A DNA stretch of 64,000 nt from Flavobacteriaceae bacterium (GTDB taxonomy: Bacteria; Bacteroidota; Bacteroidia; Flavobacteriales; Flavobacteriaceae), in contig NZMG01000003.1 of NCBI GenBank assembly GCA_002694465.1, positions 310,436 to 374,435 of the forward strand, in the 5' to 3' direction. Each line of letters begins with the position of its first letter. The first letter of the stretch is position 1. A model generated the notes under the pieces. It ran no database searches and was not told the origin of the DNA. It saw only the letters and a list, made by a program, of their open reading frames with translations. The position numbers and the translations under genes were made by a program. Of the stretch, positions 9,049-17,781 are shown in pieces.

Positions 9049-11064
9049 GTGAAGTTCATCCATTTTACGATGATACAATTAGCCATTGCCTTAACTACAG
9101 GTATTGTGCTTGCCTACCTATTCCCAATTTCCTTTTCGATAGTTCCTTTTTTGGGATTAGGCTTCGGCTTATTATTAGGTATTTGGTGGCTCCTCCGATA
9201 TCGATTAAAGCCAGCTCCAATATTCGAAATTTTCAGTATAGTACTTTTTATCACAATTGGTTACGCCAATTTTCAACTACGGCATCCTCAATTTCAAAAG
9301 AATCATTATTCAAAATTTTATTCTGAAAAACAGTTTGAAACTGTTCAAATTAAAATAAAAGAGGTTCTAAAGCCTTCTCCTTTTCAGGATAAATACATTG
9401 CCGAAGTATTTCAGTTAAATGCTCAAAAAACTGACGGGAAAATTCTTGTGAATTATCAAAAAGACAGTCTCCTTAGTCCTTTTAAAGTAGATGACCAATT
9501 GATGCTTTATTCAGAAATAAAAGAGATTCGAAAGTCCACAAACCCACATCAGTTTGATTATAAAAAATATATGCAAAGCTTGGGCGTATACTACCAGATT
9601 GAAGGATCAAAAAATGAAATTCTTCGTATATCTAAAGGATCACGAACTCTTAAAGGGGTAGCTGAGCAATCTAGAAGGTATTTAATTTCAAAACTAAAAG
9701 AAACTCCTATTGAGTCCAATGAAAGAAGCATTATTGAAGCGCTCATTTTAGGACAACGCCGCAATATAAACCCTGATACTTACAAAGAGTATGCTGCCGC
9801 AGGGGCTATCCATATTTTAGCAGTCTCAGGACTTCATGTGGGGATCATTTTTGTTATTCTATCATGGGTTTTGAGGCCCATTAGTTTCTTCAAAGATGGG
9901 AGTATCATTAAATCCGCATTAATTGTTTTATTCCTTTGGGGATTTGCTTTTCTAGCAGGGCTTTCGCCATCGGTTATAAGGGCCGTGACAATGTTCTCCT
10001 TTTTTGCATTAGCATCTGTATCGAACAGGCCAAGCAATTCATTTAATATTCTATTTCTGTCCTTTTTGTCACTTTTATTAATTAATCCCAATTGGTTGTT
10101 TCACGTTGGATTTCAATTAAGTTATTTGGCAGTATTCTTTATAATTTGGGTTCAACCAACATTGAGCAAACTATATCGTCCCAGATTTAAATTCGACAAA
10201 TTATTCTGGGATATAATTACGGTGACTCTTGCCGCTCAATTAGGAATTGCACCTTTAAGCATTTATTATTTTCATCAATTTCCTGGGTTATTTTTTGTTA
10301 GCAACCTGGTTATTTTACCCTTTTTAACCTTACTTCTTGGCTACGGAATTTTGGTAGTTTTATTGGCTGGAATAAATCTTCTTCCAGATTCGGTTGCTTT
10401 AGGGTATAATTACCTTATAAAATTCTTAAATAGGTTTATACACTGGGTAGCTGAAAAAGAAATGTTTCTATTTCAAGATATTTCTATGTCATTTCTCAAG
10501 ATGATAGGTTTCTACATTTTAATTATCAGCTTTATTATTTGGTGGAGGCAAAATCAAAGAAGGTTAGTATTCTTAGTATTAGGAAGTCTTATTTTGATAT
10601 TGGGGGTTACTTTTTATGAAAAAAGCAGATCAAAAGAAGAACTAGTAATTTTTCATAAGTCTAGAAAAACTTGGATGGCAATAACTACCAAAGACTCGCT
10701 AAAAATATTTCAGAAAGATACTTTTTCAATTGAGGATGAATATCCCATTAAAGCATTTCGGGTTGCCAAAAATAAGGAAGTGGTATTTGCACAAAGAATT
10801 CCATCTGTATTTAGTTTTAAAGAAAAGATTTTTATTATCACAGATAGTATAGGGGTTTACCCTTCAGTAAAGGGTGGTATTATCCTACTCTCTGAAAGTC
10901 CCAAAGTAAATTTAGAACGGTTAATTGATAGTCTACAGCCCGAGTTGATTATTGCAGATGGCAATAACTACACCTCGTATGTTAATAGATGGAAAAAAAC
11001 GTGTGAAATAAAAAACACTCCCTTTCATTCAACGCGTGAAAAAGGAGCATATATATTTAATTAA
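9049..11064 (+). CDS. comEC: ComEC/Rec2-family DNA uptake channel protein
   Basis: A 671-residue polytopic membrane protein of the ComEC family, the inner-membrane channel for single-stranded DNA in natural transformation. An N-terminal membrane pair is followed by a soluble domain with NPHQFDYKKYM, then the Competence core with ILAVSGLHVGIIF and AGLSPSVIRA, and several more helices. The start is a GTG at 9049 (MKFIHFT), chosen because it gives the usual short Lys-rich N-terminus; the next ATG, at 9070, also works. The C-terminal roughly 150 residues lack the HxHxDH motif of the metallo-beta-lactamase domain found in many ComECs. The 3' end overlaps the convergent thioredoxin gene by 8 bases. 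Confidence 0.9.
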   Translation: MKFIHFTMIQLAIALTTGIVLAYLFPISFSIVPFLGLGFGLLLGIWWLLRYRLKPAPIFEIFSIVLFITIGYANFQLRHPQFQKNHYSKFYSEKQFETVQIKIKEVLKPSPFQDKYIAEVFQLNAQKTDGKILVNYQKDSLLSPFKVDDQLMLYSEIKEIRKSTNPHQFDYKKYMQSLGVYYQIEGSKNEILRISKGSRTLKGVAEQSRRYLISKLKETPIESNERSIIEALILGQRRNINPDTYKEYAAAGAIHILAVSGLHVGIIFVILSWVLRPISFFKDGSIIKSALIVLFLWGFAFLAGLSPSVIRAVTMFSFFALASVSNRPSNSFNILFLSFLSLLLINPNWLFHVGFQLSYLAVFFIIWVQPTLSKLYRPRFKFDKLFWDIITVTLAAQLGIAPLSIYYFHQFPGLFFVSNLVILPFLTLLLGYGILVVLLAGINLLPDSVALGYNYLIKFLNRFIHWVAEKEMFLFQDISMSFLKMIGFYILIISFIIWWRQNQRRLVFLVLGSLILILGVTFYEKSRSKEELVIFHKSRKTWMAITTKDSLKIFQKDTFSIEDEYPIKAFRVAKNKEVVFAQRIPSVFSFKEKIFIITDSIGVYPSVKGGIILLSESPKVNLERLIDSLQPELIIADGNNYTSYVNRWKKTCEIKNTPFHSTREKGAYIFN

Positions 11065-11596
11065 ACGTTCCTTTAAATTTCTTTTGATAGGCTTCCCAAG
11101 CTGCTGCCGTAGTGAGTGTTTTATAGTCGTCGTTGGCGATCATCTTTAAATAAATCTCAAGTTCCTGAGGAGTTTTATATCCAGGTACTGCTTGGATGAG
11201 TTTTCCGTTTTCTTCGAAAAAGACCAAGCTAGGATAGCCCGGAATACGAAGAGCATCTGCAAAAAAGTGAGTGGCATTTCTCCCTTTGCGTTCTGGCTGA
11301 TAATTAGGGTTGGTGTAGGTAAAGTCTTCAAAAGTAATTTCCTCATTACCTTCGGCATTAAACTTTACGGCATAGTAATTTTTATTAATGAAAGCAATTA
11401 CATCTTTATGACTCAAAGTGTTTTTGTCCAAAAGTTTACAGGGGCCACACCAAGTGGTATAAACATCCATAAATATTTTTTTAGGGGTTTCTTTTTGAGC
11501 TTCAAGTGCTTCATTCATAGTCAACCACTTAATTTTATCCTGAGAATAACCTAGAGTTGAAGACAGGATTAATACTAGTAAAAGTAGATTTTTCAT
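11057..11596 (-). CDS. Secreted thioredoxin-family protein (copy 1)
   Basis: A 179-residue exported thioredoxin-like protein. A signal peptide (MKNLLLLVLILSSTLGYSQ) precedes the mature domain, which begins with KWLTMNEALEAQ and carries the redox motif TTWCGPCK. The cis-Pro segment is seen as IPGYPSLVFF. It is probably a periplasmic thiol:disulfide reductase or stress protein; the partner is unknown. It lies 14 bases downstream of a clear paralogue (11611-12153), with the same layout throughout, so the pair arose by tandem duplication. Confidence 0.9.
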   Translation of the reverse strand: MKNLLLLVLILSSTLGYSQDKIKWLTMNEALEAQKETPKKIFMDVYTTWCGPCKLLDKNTLSHKDVIAFINKNYYAVKFNAEGNEEITFEDFTYTNPNYQPERKGRNATHFFADALRIPGYPSLVFFEENGKLIQAVPGYKTPQELEIYLKMIANDDYKTLTTAAAWEAYQKKFKGTFN

Positions 11597-11610
11597 GATT
11601 TGGGTTGTTA

Positions 11611-12153
11611 TTACCCTTTAAATTGAGGAGTAAAATTATCTAAGTATTCTTGATACGCTTCTTGAGTAGTGATACTTTTCCAAAGATCGGTTCCAAAAAG
11701 CTTTAAATATATTTCTAATTGAGGTGGCGTACGGTATCCTTTTACCCTATTAATTAAATTTCCACTCTCGTCGATAAATAAAACCGTTGGATAGGCATTA
11801 ACCCCCATAAATCTAGAAAACTGGTGAGCACTATTTCGCTTTTTTGCTTTCGCTGGGTCGTATGTTGGGTTTTGATAAACTTTGCCTTTATAGTTGACTA
11901 CTTCATTCCCTTCTGCATTAAACTTTACTGCGTAAAAGTTTTTATTAATAAACGCTATAACATCTGGATTACTGAAAGTGTTTCTATCCAGCATTTTACA
12001 AGGTCCACACCATACAGTATACATATCAATAAATATTTTCTTTGGATTCTTTGCTTGAGCTTCAAGAGCCTCATTCATAGACATCCATTTTATTTCTTGC
12101 GCTGAAACAACACCTATCGATAGAAATATAAAAAGTATTGTAATTTTTTTCAT
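11611..12153 (-). CDS. Secreted thioredoxin-family protein (copy 2)
   Basis: A 180-residue paralogue of the preceding gene, with a signal peptide (MKKITILFIFLSIGVVSAQ), then KWMSMNEALEAQ, VWCGPCK and VNAYPTVLFI. The frame is open up to 12204, but the ATG at 12153 gives a standard signal peptide and is preferred. It differs from copy 1 mainly in the loop after the redox helix, where it carries a longer basic stretch (DPAKAKKRNSAHQ). It is the first gene of the two-gene unit and is insulated from the upstream POT gene by a strong hairpin. Confidence 0.9.
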   Translation of the reverse strand: MKKITILFIFLSIGVVSAQEIKWMSMNEALEAQAKNPKKIFIDMYTVWCGPCKMLDRNTFSNPDVIAFINKNFYAVKFNAEGNEVVNYKGKVYQNPTYDPAKAKKRNSAHQFSRFMGVNAYPTVLFIDESGNLINRVKGYRTPPQLEIYLKLFGTDLWKSITTQEAYQEYLDNFTPQFKG

Positions 12154-12185
12154 TTTGAAACAATTTTGAAACAGGATTTCAATAT

Positions 12186-12222
12186 AACAAAAAACGTTCC
12201 ACAATGGGAACGTTTTTTTGTT
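12186..12222 (-). terminator. Rho-independent terminator after the POT gene
   Basis: The arms aaaacgttcc (12191-12200) and ggaacgtttt (12207-12216) flank a 6-base loop. Runs of A and T on the two sides extend the stem and supply the U-tract in either direction. It lies 15 bases beyond the end of the POT gene and upstream of the thioredoxin pair, so it ends the leftward peptide-use transcript. Confidence 0.75.
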
Positions 12223-12236
12223 AATTCTATTGTAAA

Positions 12237-13988
12237 CTAGCGCACTCCGTGCATTAGTTTCTTGATTATAGGATATAATAAAGCCGATAAAATTCCTAAA
12301 ATAACAGCAATAGCGGTAAGCAACCAGAAAAAGTAGCTAAGCCCTTGTTCTCGTGCAATACCCTCTGAAGCTTCTCCAAAAACACCAGCTAATTTCATAC
12401 CTATTGCAACGGCCAAATACCAAATACCGAACATCATAGCTATCATTCTTCCAGGCACTAATTTACTTACATAAGAAAGTGCCACAGGAGACACACAAAG
12501 TTCTCCCATGGTATGAAAGAAATAAACCAAAATTAGCCAAATCATACTAACAGAGGCTGTTTTAGCTCCTACAGGAATATCCGAGGCTCCAATGGCTACG
12601 CAGGCCATTCCCACGCCAAGCAATATCATTCCAATTGCATATTTCATATTTGCATTAGGGTTGTACTTGCTTTCCCACCATTTTGAAAATAATGGCGCAA
12701 AAGTGATAATGAAAAGAGAATTTAATACTCCAAACCAAGATGCTGGAACCTCTGCAATATCTTTCATATATTCTGTATAAAGCATCCAAAGAGCAATTCC
12801 CCAAATAATAACAAAACTGGTTCCTAGAATTACATTAGAGAGAGCATATTTTGCAAAAGTTTTCTTGAATAACAACCAAAGCACCCAAGTAATAATTCCA
12901 AGGGGGATTAATGTCATTAAAGAATTGACAATTTTAAAAATTAAGGCAGAGTCACCTTCCAAAACTCTTTGGGTATAATCACGTGCAAAAATTGTTAAAG
13001 ATCCTGGAGCTTGTTCAAAAATTGCCCAAAAGAAAATTGTTACAAACGCAAAGAAAATAACAGCTAACATACGGTCTCTAGTGATTTTGGCATACTTCGG
13101 AATTCTAATAATAAGTAGTAAAACAAACAATGCTAAAGCCAATAAAATTGCGAAGTTACTCCCAGCAAGAGGTCCTATATTAAAGTTAAATAGATTATAT
13201 GTTCCTTCAGAAATTTTGGATACAGGATCATTTAAAATCCAAGCTAATCCAAGCACGGCAGCTATGATGATTATAAACACTTGGATTTTGGTAAATGGGT
13301 TTAATTTGCCTCCTGAAGCTTCAGAAATTTCGCTTAAATCCTCTCTTTTCTTTTCGGGCTTTAATCCAATCTTTCCAAAAATATTTTGAGCTAACCAAAA
13401 TTGAAGTAACCCAAATAACATAAAAATTCCCGCAACACCAAAGCCCCAACTCCAACCTACTTTTTCTCCTAAATAGCCACAAAGTAAAATTCCTAAAAAG
13501 GCTCCAGCGTTTACTCCCATATAGAAAATGGTATACGCCCCATCTTTCTTCTCTTCTTTGCCTTCATACATTTCAGAAATAATAGATGTCATGTTAGGCT
13601 TAAAGAAACCGCTTCCAAAAACAAGTAGCGTCAATCCTGTATATATAAAAAATTGTGTCTCTAATGCCATACAAGCATGACCAAGAGTCATTAACAAAGC
13701 CCCAATAACCACAGCCCATCGATACCCAATTTTTTTATCGGCCATATACCCACCTAATAAGGTAGACAAGTAGACAAGTGACGTATAGGTCCCAAAAATT
13801 GCAAAAGCATGTTCTCTTGGCCAACCCCATCCTCCATCGAGTAAAGATGCTGTAAAGAACATAACTAGTAAGGCACGCATCCCATAATAGGAAAAACGCT
13901 CCCACATTTCGGTAAAAAATAATACAAATAATCCTGCAGGATGTCCTAAAACTTTGTCTTTAAATAGATTTTCGATATCCGTATTCAT
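12237..13988 (-). CDS. Proton-dependent oligopeptide transporter (POT/PTR2 family), long form
   Basis: A 583-residue inner-membrane MFS protein that imports di- and tripeptides with protons. The family motif FTEMWERFSYYGMRALL lies near residue 25. GGYMADKKIGYRWAV follows in the first cytoplasmic loop, and HTMGELCVSPVALSYV lies in the C-terminal half. It is about 120 residues longer than its neighbour. The extra sequence holds additional helices (about residues 240-290 and 350-405), like the central helix pair of the longer bacterial POT members. It is third in a leftward operon behind DPP-IV and another POT gene, which fits import of the dipeptides released by DPP-IV. Confidence 0.93.
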   Translation of the reverse strand: MNTDIENLFKDKVLGHPAGLFVLFFTEMWERFSYYGMRALLVMFFTASLLDGGWGWPREHAFAIFGTYTSLVYLSTLLGGYMADKKIGYRWAVVIGALLMTLGHACMALETQFFIYTGLTLLVFGSGFFKPNMTSIISEMYEGKEEKKDGAYTIFYMGVNAGAFLGILLCGYLGEKVGWSWGFGVAGIFMLFGLLQFWLAQNIFGKIGLKPEKKREDLSEISEASGGKLNPFTKIQVFIIIIAAVLGLAWILNDPVSKISEGTYNLFNFNIGPLAGSNFAILLALALFVLLLIIRIPKYAKITRDRMLAVIFFAFVTIFFWAIFEQAPGSLTIFARDYTQRVLEGDSALIFKIVNSLMTLIPLGIITWVLWLLFKKTFAKYALSNVILGTSFVIIWGIALWMLYTEYMKDIAEVPASWFGVLNSLFIITFAPLFSKWWESKYNPNANMKYAIGMILLGVGMACVAIGASDIPVGAKTASVSMIWLILVYFFHTMGELCVSPVALSYVSKLVPGRMIAMMFGIWYLAVAIGMKLAGVFGEASEGIAREQGLSYFFWLLTAIAVILGILSALLYPIIKKLMHGVR

Positions 13989-14013
13989 ACTTTTAAAATT
14001 TTAGAATCTATTT

Positions 14014-15402
14014 TTAGTTTATGTCCTTATCTGCAACTTCGTACCCTTCTGTCTCCAACATTTCTCGTTCGTTATCCTCGGCACCATGCGTTAAATGTTC
14101 TAATTTCTTTCGGAATACCATCACTAACAATCCAAAGGCAACACAAAACACTGCAATCCCAGTAAAGATGGTATATTCTCCCAAACTTTCAGAAGCTTCT
14201 CCTAACAATCCAGCCAGTTTGTTTCCAAATCCAGTCATGGCAAAATATACCCCCATCATTAAGGAAGCATACTTTAGCGGAGCTAGTTTCGTAATATATG
14301 ATAATGCTACCGGAGAAATACAAAGTTCTCCTACTGTGTGGAATAAATAAGCTAATACTAACCAATACATTGCAGAAGCTCCATTAGTTTCATATTGTCC
14401 TGCTGCTGCTGTCATAAAAAAGAATCCTGTACCCATAATGATGAGCCCAACAATCATTTTAAATAAGGATGTAGATACTTTTCCTTTCAGTTTTCTATGA
14501 GCCCAATACGCTGCAACGGTAGTCCCTAAGAAAATAATAAACATGGCATTAAGCGACTGGAACCAAGAAGCAGGAACCTCCCAACCCATTAGCATTCTAT
14601 CTGTTTTTTCGGAAGCATAAATATTCATTAACCCACCTGCTTGTTCAAAAGCTCCCCAGAATACAATTACCAATAAAAACGAAATAAATAATACTATAAC
14701 TCTATCTTTCTCAATCTTAGTAAGTGGACGTTTCATAGCAGCTTTTTCTTCTTCATTTTCTGAATTTCCAGAATAGTTTCCTACATGTTTTAAGTGCTTT
14801 TGTCCTGCTAAATACTGAATTAAACCTAAGGCCATCCCAATACCAGCTAATCCAAAACCATAATGCCACCCATGTACTTCACCTACATATCCTACAATTA
14901 AACTAGATAAAAAGGCACCTAGGTTAATTCCTATATAGAAAATTGTAAATCCTTTATCCCTTCTAATATCTCCTTGCTTGTATAGGCCTCCAACCATAGT
15001 TGAGATATTGGGTTTTAGCATTCCTACACCAGCGATAATTAATCCAAGACCGGTGTAAAAGGCCCACATTTGCTCAACAGCCAAAATACTATGCCCTGCA
15101 ACCAGCAAAATCCCACCATACAACACAGATTTTTTCTGCCCTAGAAACTTATCGGCAATCCAACCCCCAGGTATCGAAGCTACATAGACTAACATAGTGT
15201 ACCAGCCATACAAGGCTAAAGCCTCTCCGTTGGTCCAGCCTAAGCCGCCATTTTCATCAGTGGTTTGTGCTACTAAGTAAAGTACCAAAATGGCTCGCAT
15301 TCCATAATAGGAAAAACGTTCCCACATTTCTGTGAAAAATAAAACATAGAGCCCCACTGGGTGCCCAAATAACTCCTTTTGTTTTTGAATTGTCGCTGAC
15401 AT
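14014..15402 (-). CDS. Proton-dependent oligopeptide transporter (POT/PTR2 family), short form
   Basis: A 462-residue POT family peptide:proton symporter with FTEMWERFSYYGMRAIL near the N-terminus, PGGWIADKFLGQKKSVL in the first loop, and HTVGELCISPVALSYI in the second half. It lacks the extra central helices of its 583-residue neighbour, so it is the compact version. It lies 23 bases downstream of DPP-IV and 25 bases upstream of the second POT gene. Two transporters of different form side by side may differ in peptide preference; this is an inference. Confidence 0.93.
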   Translation of the reverse strand: MSATIQKQKELFGHPVGLYVLFFTEMWERFSYYGMRAILVLYLVAQTTDENGGLGWTNGEALALYGWYTMLVYVASIPGGWIADKFLGQKKSVLYGGILLVAGHSILAVEQMWAFYTGLGLIIAGVGMLKPNISTMVGGLYKQGDIRRDKGFTIFYIGINLGAFLSSLIVGYVGEVHGWHYGFGLAGIGMALGLIQYLAGQKHLKHVGNYSGNSENEEEKAAMKRPLTKIEKDRVIVLFISFLLVIVFWGAFEQAGGLMNIYASEKTDRMLMGWEVPASWFQSLNAMFIIFLGTTVAAYWAHRKLKGKVSTSLFKMIVGLIIMGTGFFFMTAAAGQYETNGASAMYWLVLAYLFHTVGELCISPVALSYITKLAPLKYASLMMGVYFAMTGFGNKLAGLLGEASESLGEYTIFTGIAVFCVAFGLLVMVFRKKLEHLTHGAEDNEREMLETEGYEVADKDIN

Positions 15403-15425
15403 ATGAATTGGTTATTAGTTGTTTA

Positions 15426-17636
15426 TTAATTTTTAATCTCCATAAGTTGCTCTTTGGGAGACCCCAAAGACTCTTTTACGAAGTTGGTCATTTTTTTATA
15501 TAAGTGTAATCGTGTGTTACCACCATAAATCCCGTGATTATCATCTGGATACACCAACCAATCAAAATCTTTATTGGCCTGAATTAAAGCTTCCGTAAGA
15601 CGCATGGTATTTTGAAAATGTACATTATCATCGGCACTACCGTGTACCAATAAAAAATCCCCTTTTAAATTATCTACATAGGTAATTGGGGAATTGGTAT
15701 CGTACCCAGAAGGGTTTTCTTGTGGTGTCGTCATATACCTTTCGGTATAAATAGTGTCATAAAAGCGCCAGCTGGTCACAGGTGCTACTGCAATGGCCAT
15801 GGAAAAAGTATCGGGTGCTTGAAACAGACAGTTGGAAGACATAAATCCTCCATAACTCCAACCCCAAATTCCAATTCTGTCTTCATCTATATACGGTAAC
15901 TCCCCAAGTTTTTTAGCAGCAGCCACTTGATCTTCCACCTCATATTTTCCTAATTCTTTTTGGGTCATTTTTTTGAAATCTCTTCCTTTGTAGCCTGTCC
16001 CTCGCCCGTCGATACACACTATAATAATATCATCTTGTGCCAACATTTGATGCCAATAGTCATTAGCTCCATTCCATCGGTTTGCCACTTGCTGTGAGCC
16101 TGGTCCAGAATATTGATACATAAACAAAGGATACTCTTTGTTAGGGTCAAAATTCTTCGGTTTAATGGTGTACATATTTAAATCCTCCCCATTAATATTG
16201 ATAGTAGAAAACTCTTTTTTAGACATTTTATAGCCCTTCAGAGATTCTTTTAACTCGTTATTATTTTTTATCTCACGAAGGGGTTTTCCTGTCAAGCCAT
16301 CATGTAAAGTAAATGTATGCGGTGTTTCAGTATTGGAAAAAGTATTTATAAAATAGGTGAAGTCCGTACTAAAAGAAGCACTATTACTTCCTGTATTCTG
16401 TGTTAACCGAACTTTGTTTTTTCCTGTTTTGGTAATGGAATACACATCTCTATTAATGTTTCCGTTTTCGGTACTTTGATAAAATATTCTCCCTGTTTTA
16501 GAATCAAATCCATAATAACTTGTAACATCCCAATCACCGTCAGTTACTTGTTTGAGTAATTTTCCAGTTCTATCATAATGGTAAATATGATTCCAACCAC
16601 TTTTTTCACTGGTCCAAATAAAACTGTTATCATTTAAAAACGTTAGGTCATCGGTTACATCCACATAGGCGGCATCCTTTTCTTGATGAATTAATTGAGT
16701 GGAATTATCTGTAGCGTTTACAAAAACTAAATCCAACACATTTTGATGGCGATTGGTTAATTGCACACTTAGAAAATTTGCATCCTCTGTCCACTTAATT
16801 CGTGGGATGTAATAACTATTGTATTTTGAAACATCTACTTTGGAAGTTTTTCCAGTGGCTACATCGTACATATGAAGTGATACTTCGGCATTTTTCTCTC
16901 CTGCTTTTGGGTACTTAAAAGTGTTTTCACTTGGATATAATTCCTCACCATAAATATCCATTGAAAATTCTGGAACGTCGGTTTCATCAAAGCGAATAAA
17001 TGCAATTTTATCGCTGTTTTTGTTCCAATCAAAGGCTCTTACAAACGCAAATTCTTCCTCATACACCCAATCGGTTATCCCATTAATTATTTCGTTCTTT
17101 TTTCCGTCACTTGTAATTTGAGTCGTGATTCCTGAAGCCAAATCCTTTACATACAAATTGCTATTGTACCCATAGGCAATTTTGGAACCATCGGGACTAA
17201 AAGTAGGTTCCTGCACTTGGTTTTCAGAAAGTAACGTGGCTTTTTTTGTTTTTGAGTCATACACATAATACGTTCCTAAAGAAGAATGTCTATATACCTG
17301 TTTCAAATTAGTTGCCAATAACACTTTAGATTCATCCTCGCTAAATTCATACGAAATAAAGTAATCTACCTCAGGCAGATTTGTGCTAGTCACTAAGGTT
17401 TTTACCTTTTCACCTGTTTTATATTCATACACATCTATAGAAGAAGCATTGGTAGTACGATTGTAATCTAAAACTGAATATTGCTTCCCGTTGTTCATAG
17501 AATGCAACACATCCATAAATTGGGTTCTAAATGCACCTCCCCAAATATCTTCTAAGGTTATCTCTTTTTGTTGTGCTTTTGAAGAAGTAAGCGTTAACAG
17601 AAACGCAAGCACGGAGATAGAAAGAATTTTTTTCAA
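15426..17636 (-). CDS. Dipeptidyl peptidase IV (S9 family), exported
   Basis: A 736-residue serine exopeptidase of the S9B family that releases N-terminal dipeptides, usually with Pro or Ala in second place. A cleavable signal (MKKILSISVLAFLLTLTSSKAQ) sends it to the periplasm. The N-terminal beta-propeller contains the substrate-anchoring Glu pair in VYEEEFAFVRAF. The catalytic domain shows the nucleophile elbow GWSYGGF, the Asp in GSADDNVHF and the His in DDNHGIYGG. Length fits the family. It heads the operon DPP-IV, POT, POT, so dipeptides cut in the periplasm can be imported directly. A TATATTTC box on the minus strand near 17680 may be its -7 promoter element. Confidence 0.95.
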   Translation of the reverse strand: MKKILSISVLAFLLTLTSSKAQQKEITLEDIWGGAFRTQFMDVLHSMNNGKQYSVLDYNRTTNASSIDVYEYKTGEKVKTLVTSTNLPEVDYFISYEFSEDESKVLLATNLKQVYRHSSLGTYYVYDSKTKKATLLSENQVQEPTFSPDGSKIAYGYNSNLYVKDLASGITTQITSDGKKNEIINGITDWVYEEEFAFVRAFDWNKNSDKIAFIRFDETDVPEFSMDIYGEELYPSENTFKYPKAGEKNAEVSLHMYDVATGKTSKVDVSKYNSYYIPRIKWTEDANFLSVQLTNRHQNVLDLVFVNATDNSTQLIHQEKDAAYVDVTDDLTFLNDNSFIWTSEKSGWNHIYHYDRTGKLLKQVTDGDWDVTSYYGFDSKTGRIFYQSTENGNINRDVYSITKTGKNKVRLTQNTGSNSASFSTDFTYFINTFSNTETPHTFTLHDGLTGKPLREIKNNNELKESLKGYKMSKKEFSTININGEDLNMYTIKPKNFDPNKEYPLFMYQYSGPGSQQVANRWNGANDYWHQMLAQDDIIIVCIDGRGTGYKGRDFKKMTQKELGKYEVEDQVAAAKKLGELPYIDEDRIGIWGWSYGGFMSSNCLFQAPDTFSMAIAVAPVTSWRFYDTIYTERYMTTPQENPSGYDTNSPITYVDNLKGDFLLVHGSADDNVHFQNTMRLTEALIQANKDFDWLVYPDDNHGIYGGNTRLHLYKKMTNFVKESLGSPKEQLMEIKN

Positions 17637-17752
17637 AATAGTATGTTTTGTAATGTCAAGTTTACTAAAAATAAAGCGAAATATAAGAGTTTTTATCCTA
17701 ATTACGGCAATATTGAAAGTTCAATTACTAACACCAAAATGGTTTAATGCCT

Positions 17753-17760
17753 TATATTTG
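17753..17760 (+). promoter_or_regulatory. Candidate Bacteroidota -7 promoter box for the HMG-CoA reductase gene
   Basis: TATATTTG matches the TAnnTTTG consensus of the Bacteroidota primary sigma factor and lies 21 bases before the ATG, leaving a short leader. I do not see a good TTG at the usual -33 spacing, so this rests on the -7 box and position only. Confidence 0.4.
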
Positions 17761-17781
17761 TCTTAGTTTATAAAAAATCTC

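Noticed and set aside
12186..12222. Possible third LacI operator (contains aacgtt)
   Set aside because: The symmetry belongs to a hairpin with a spacer loop and U-tract; it lacks the continuous 14-base palindrome.
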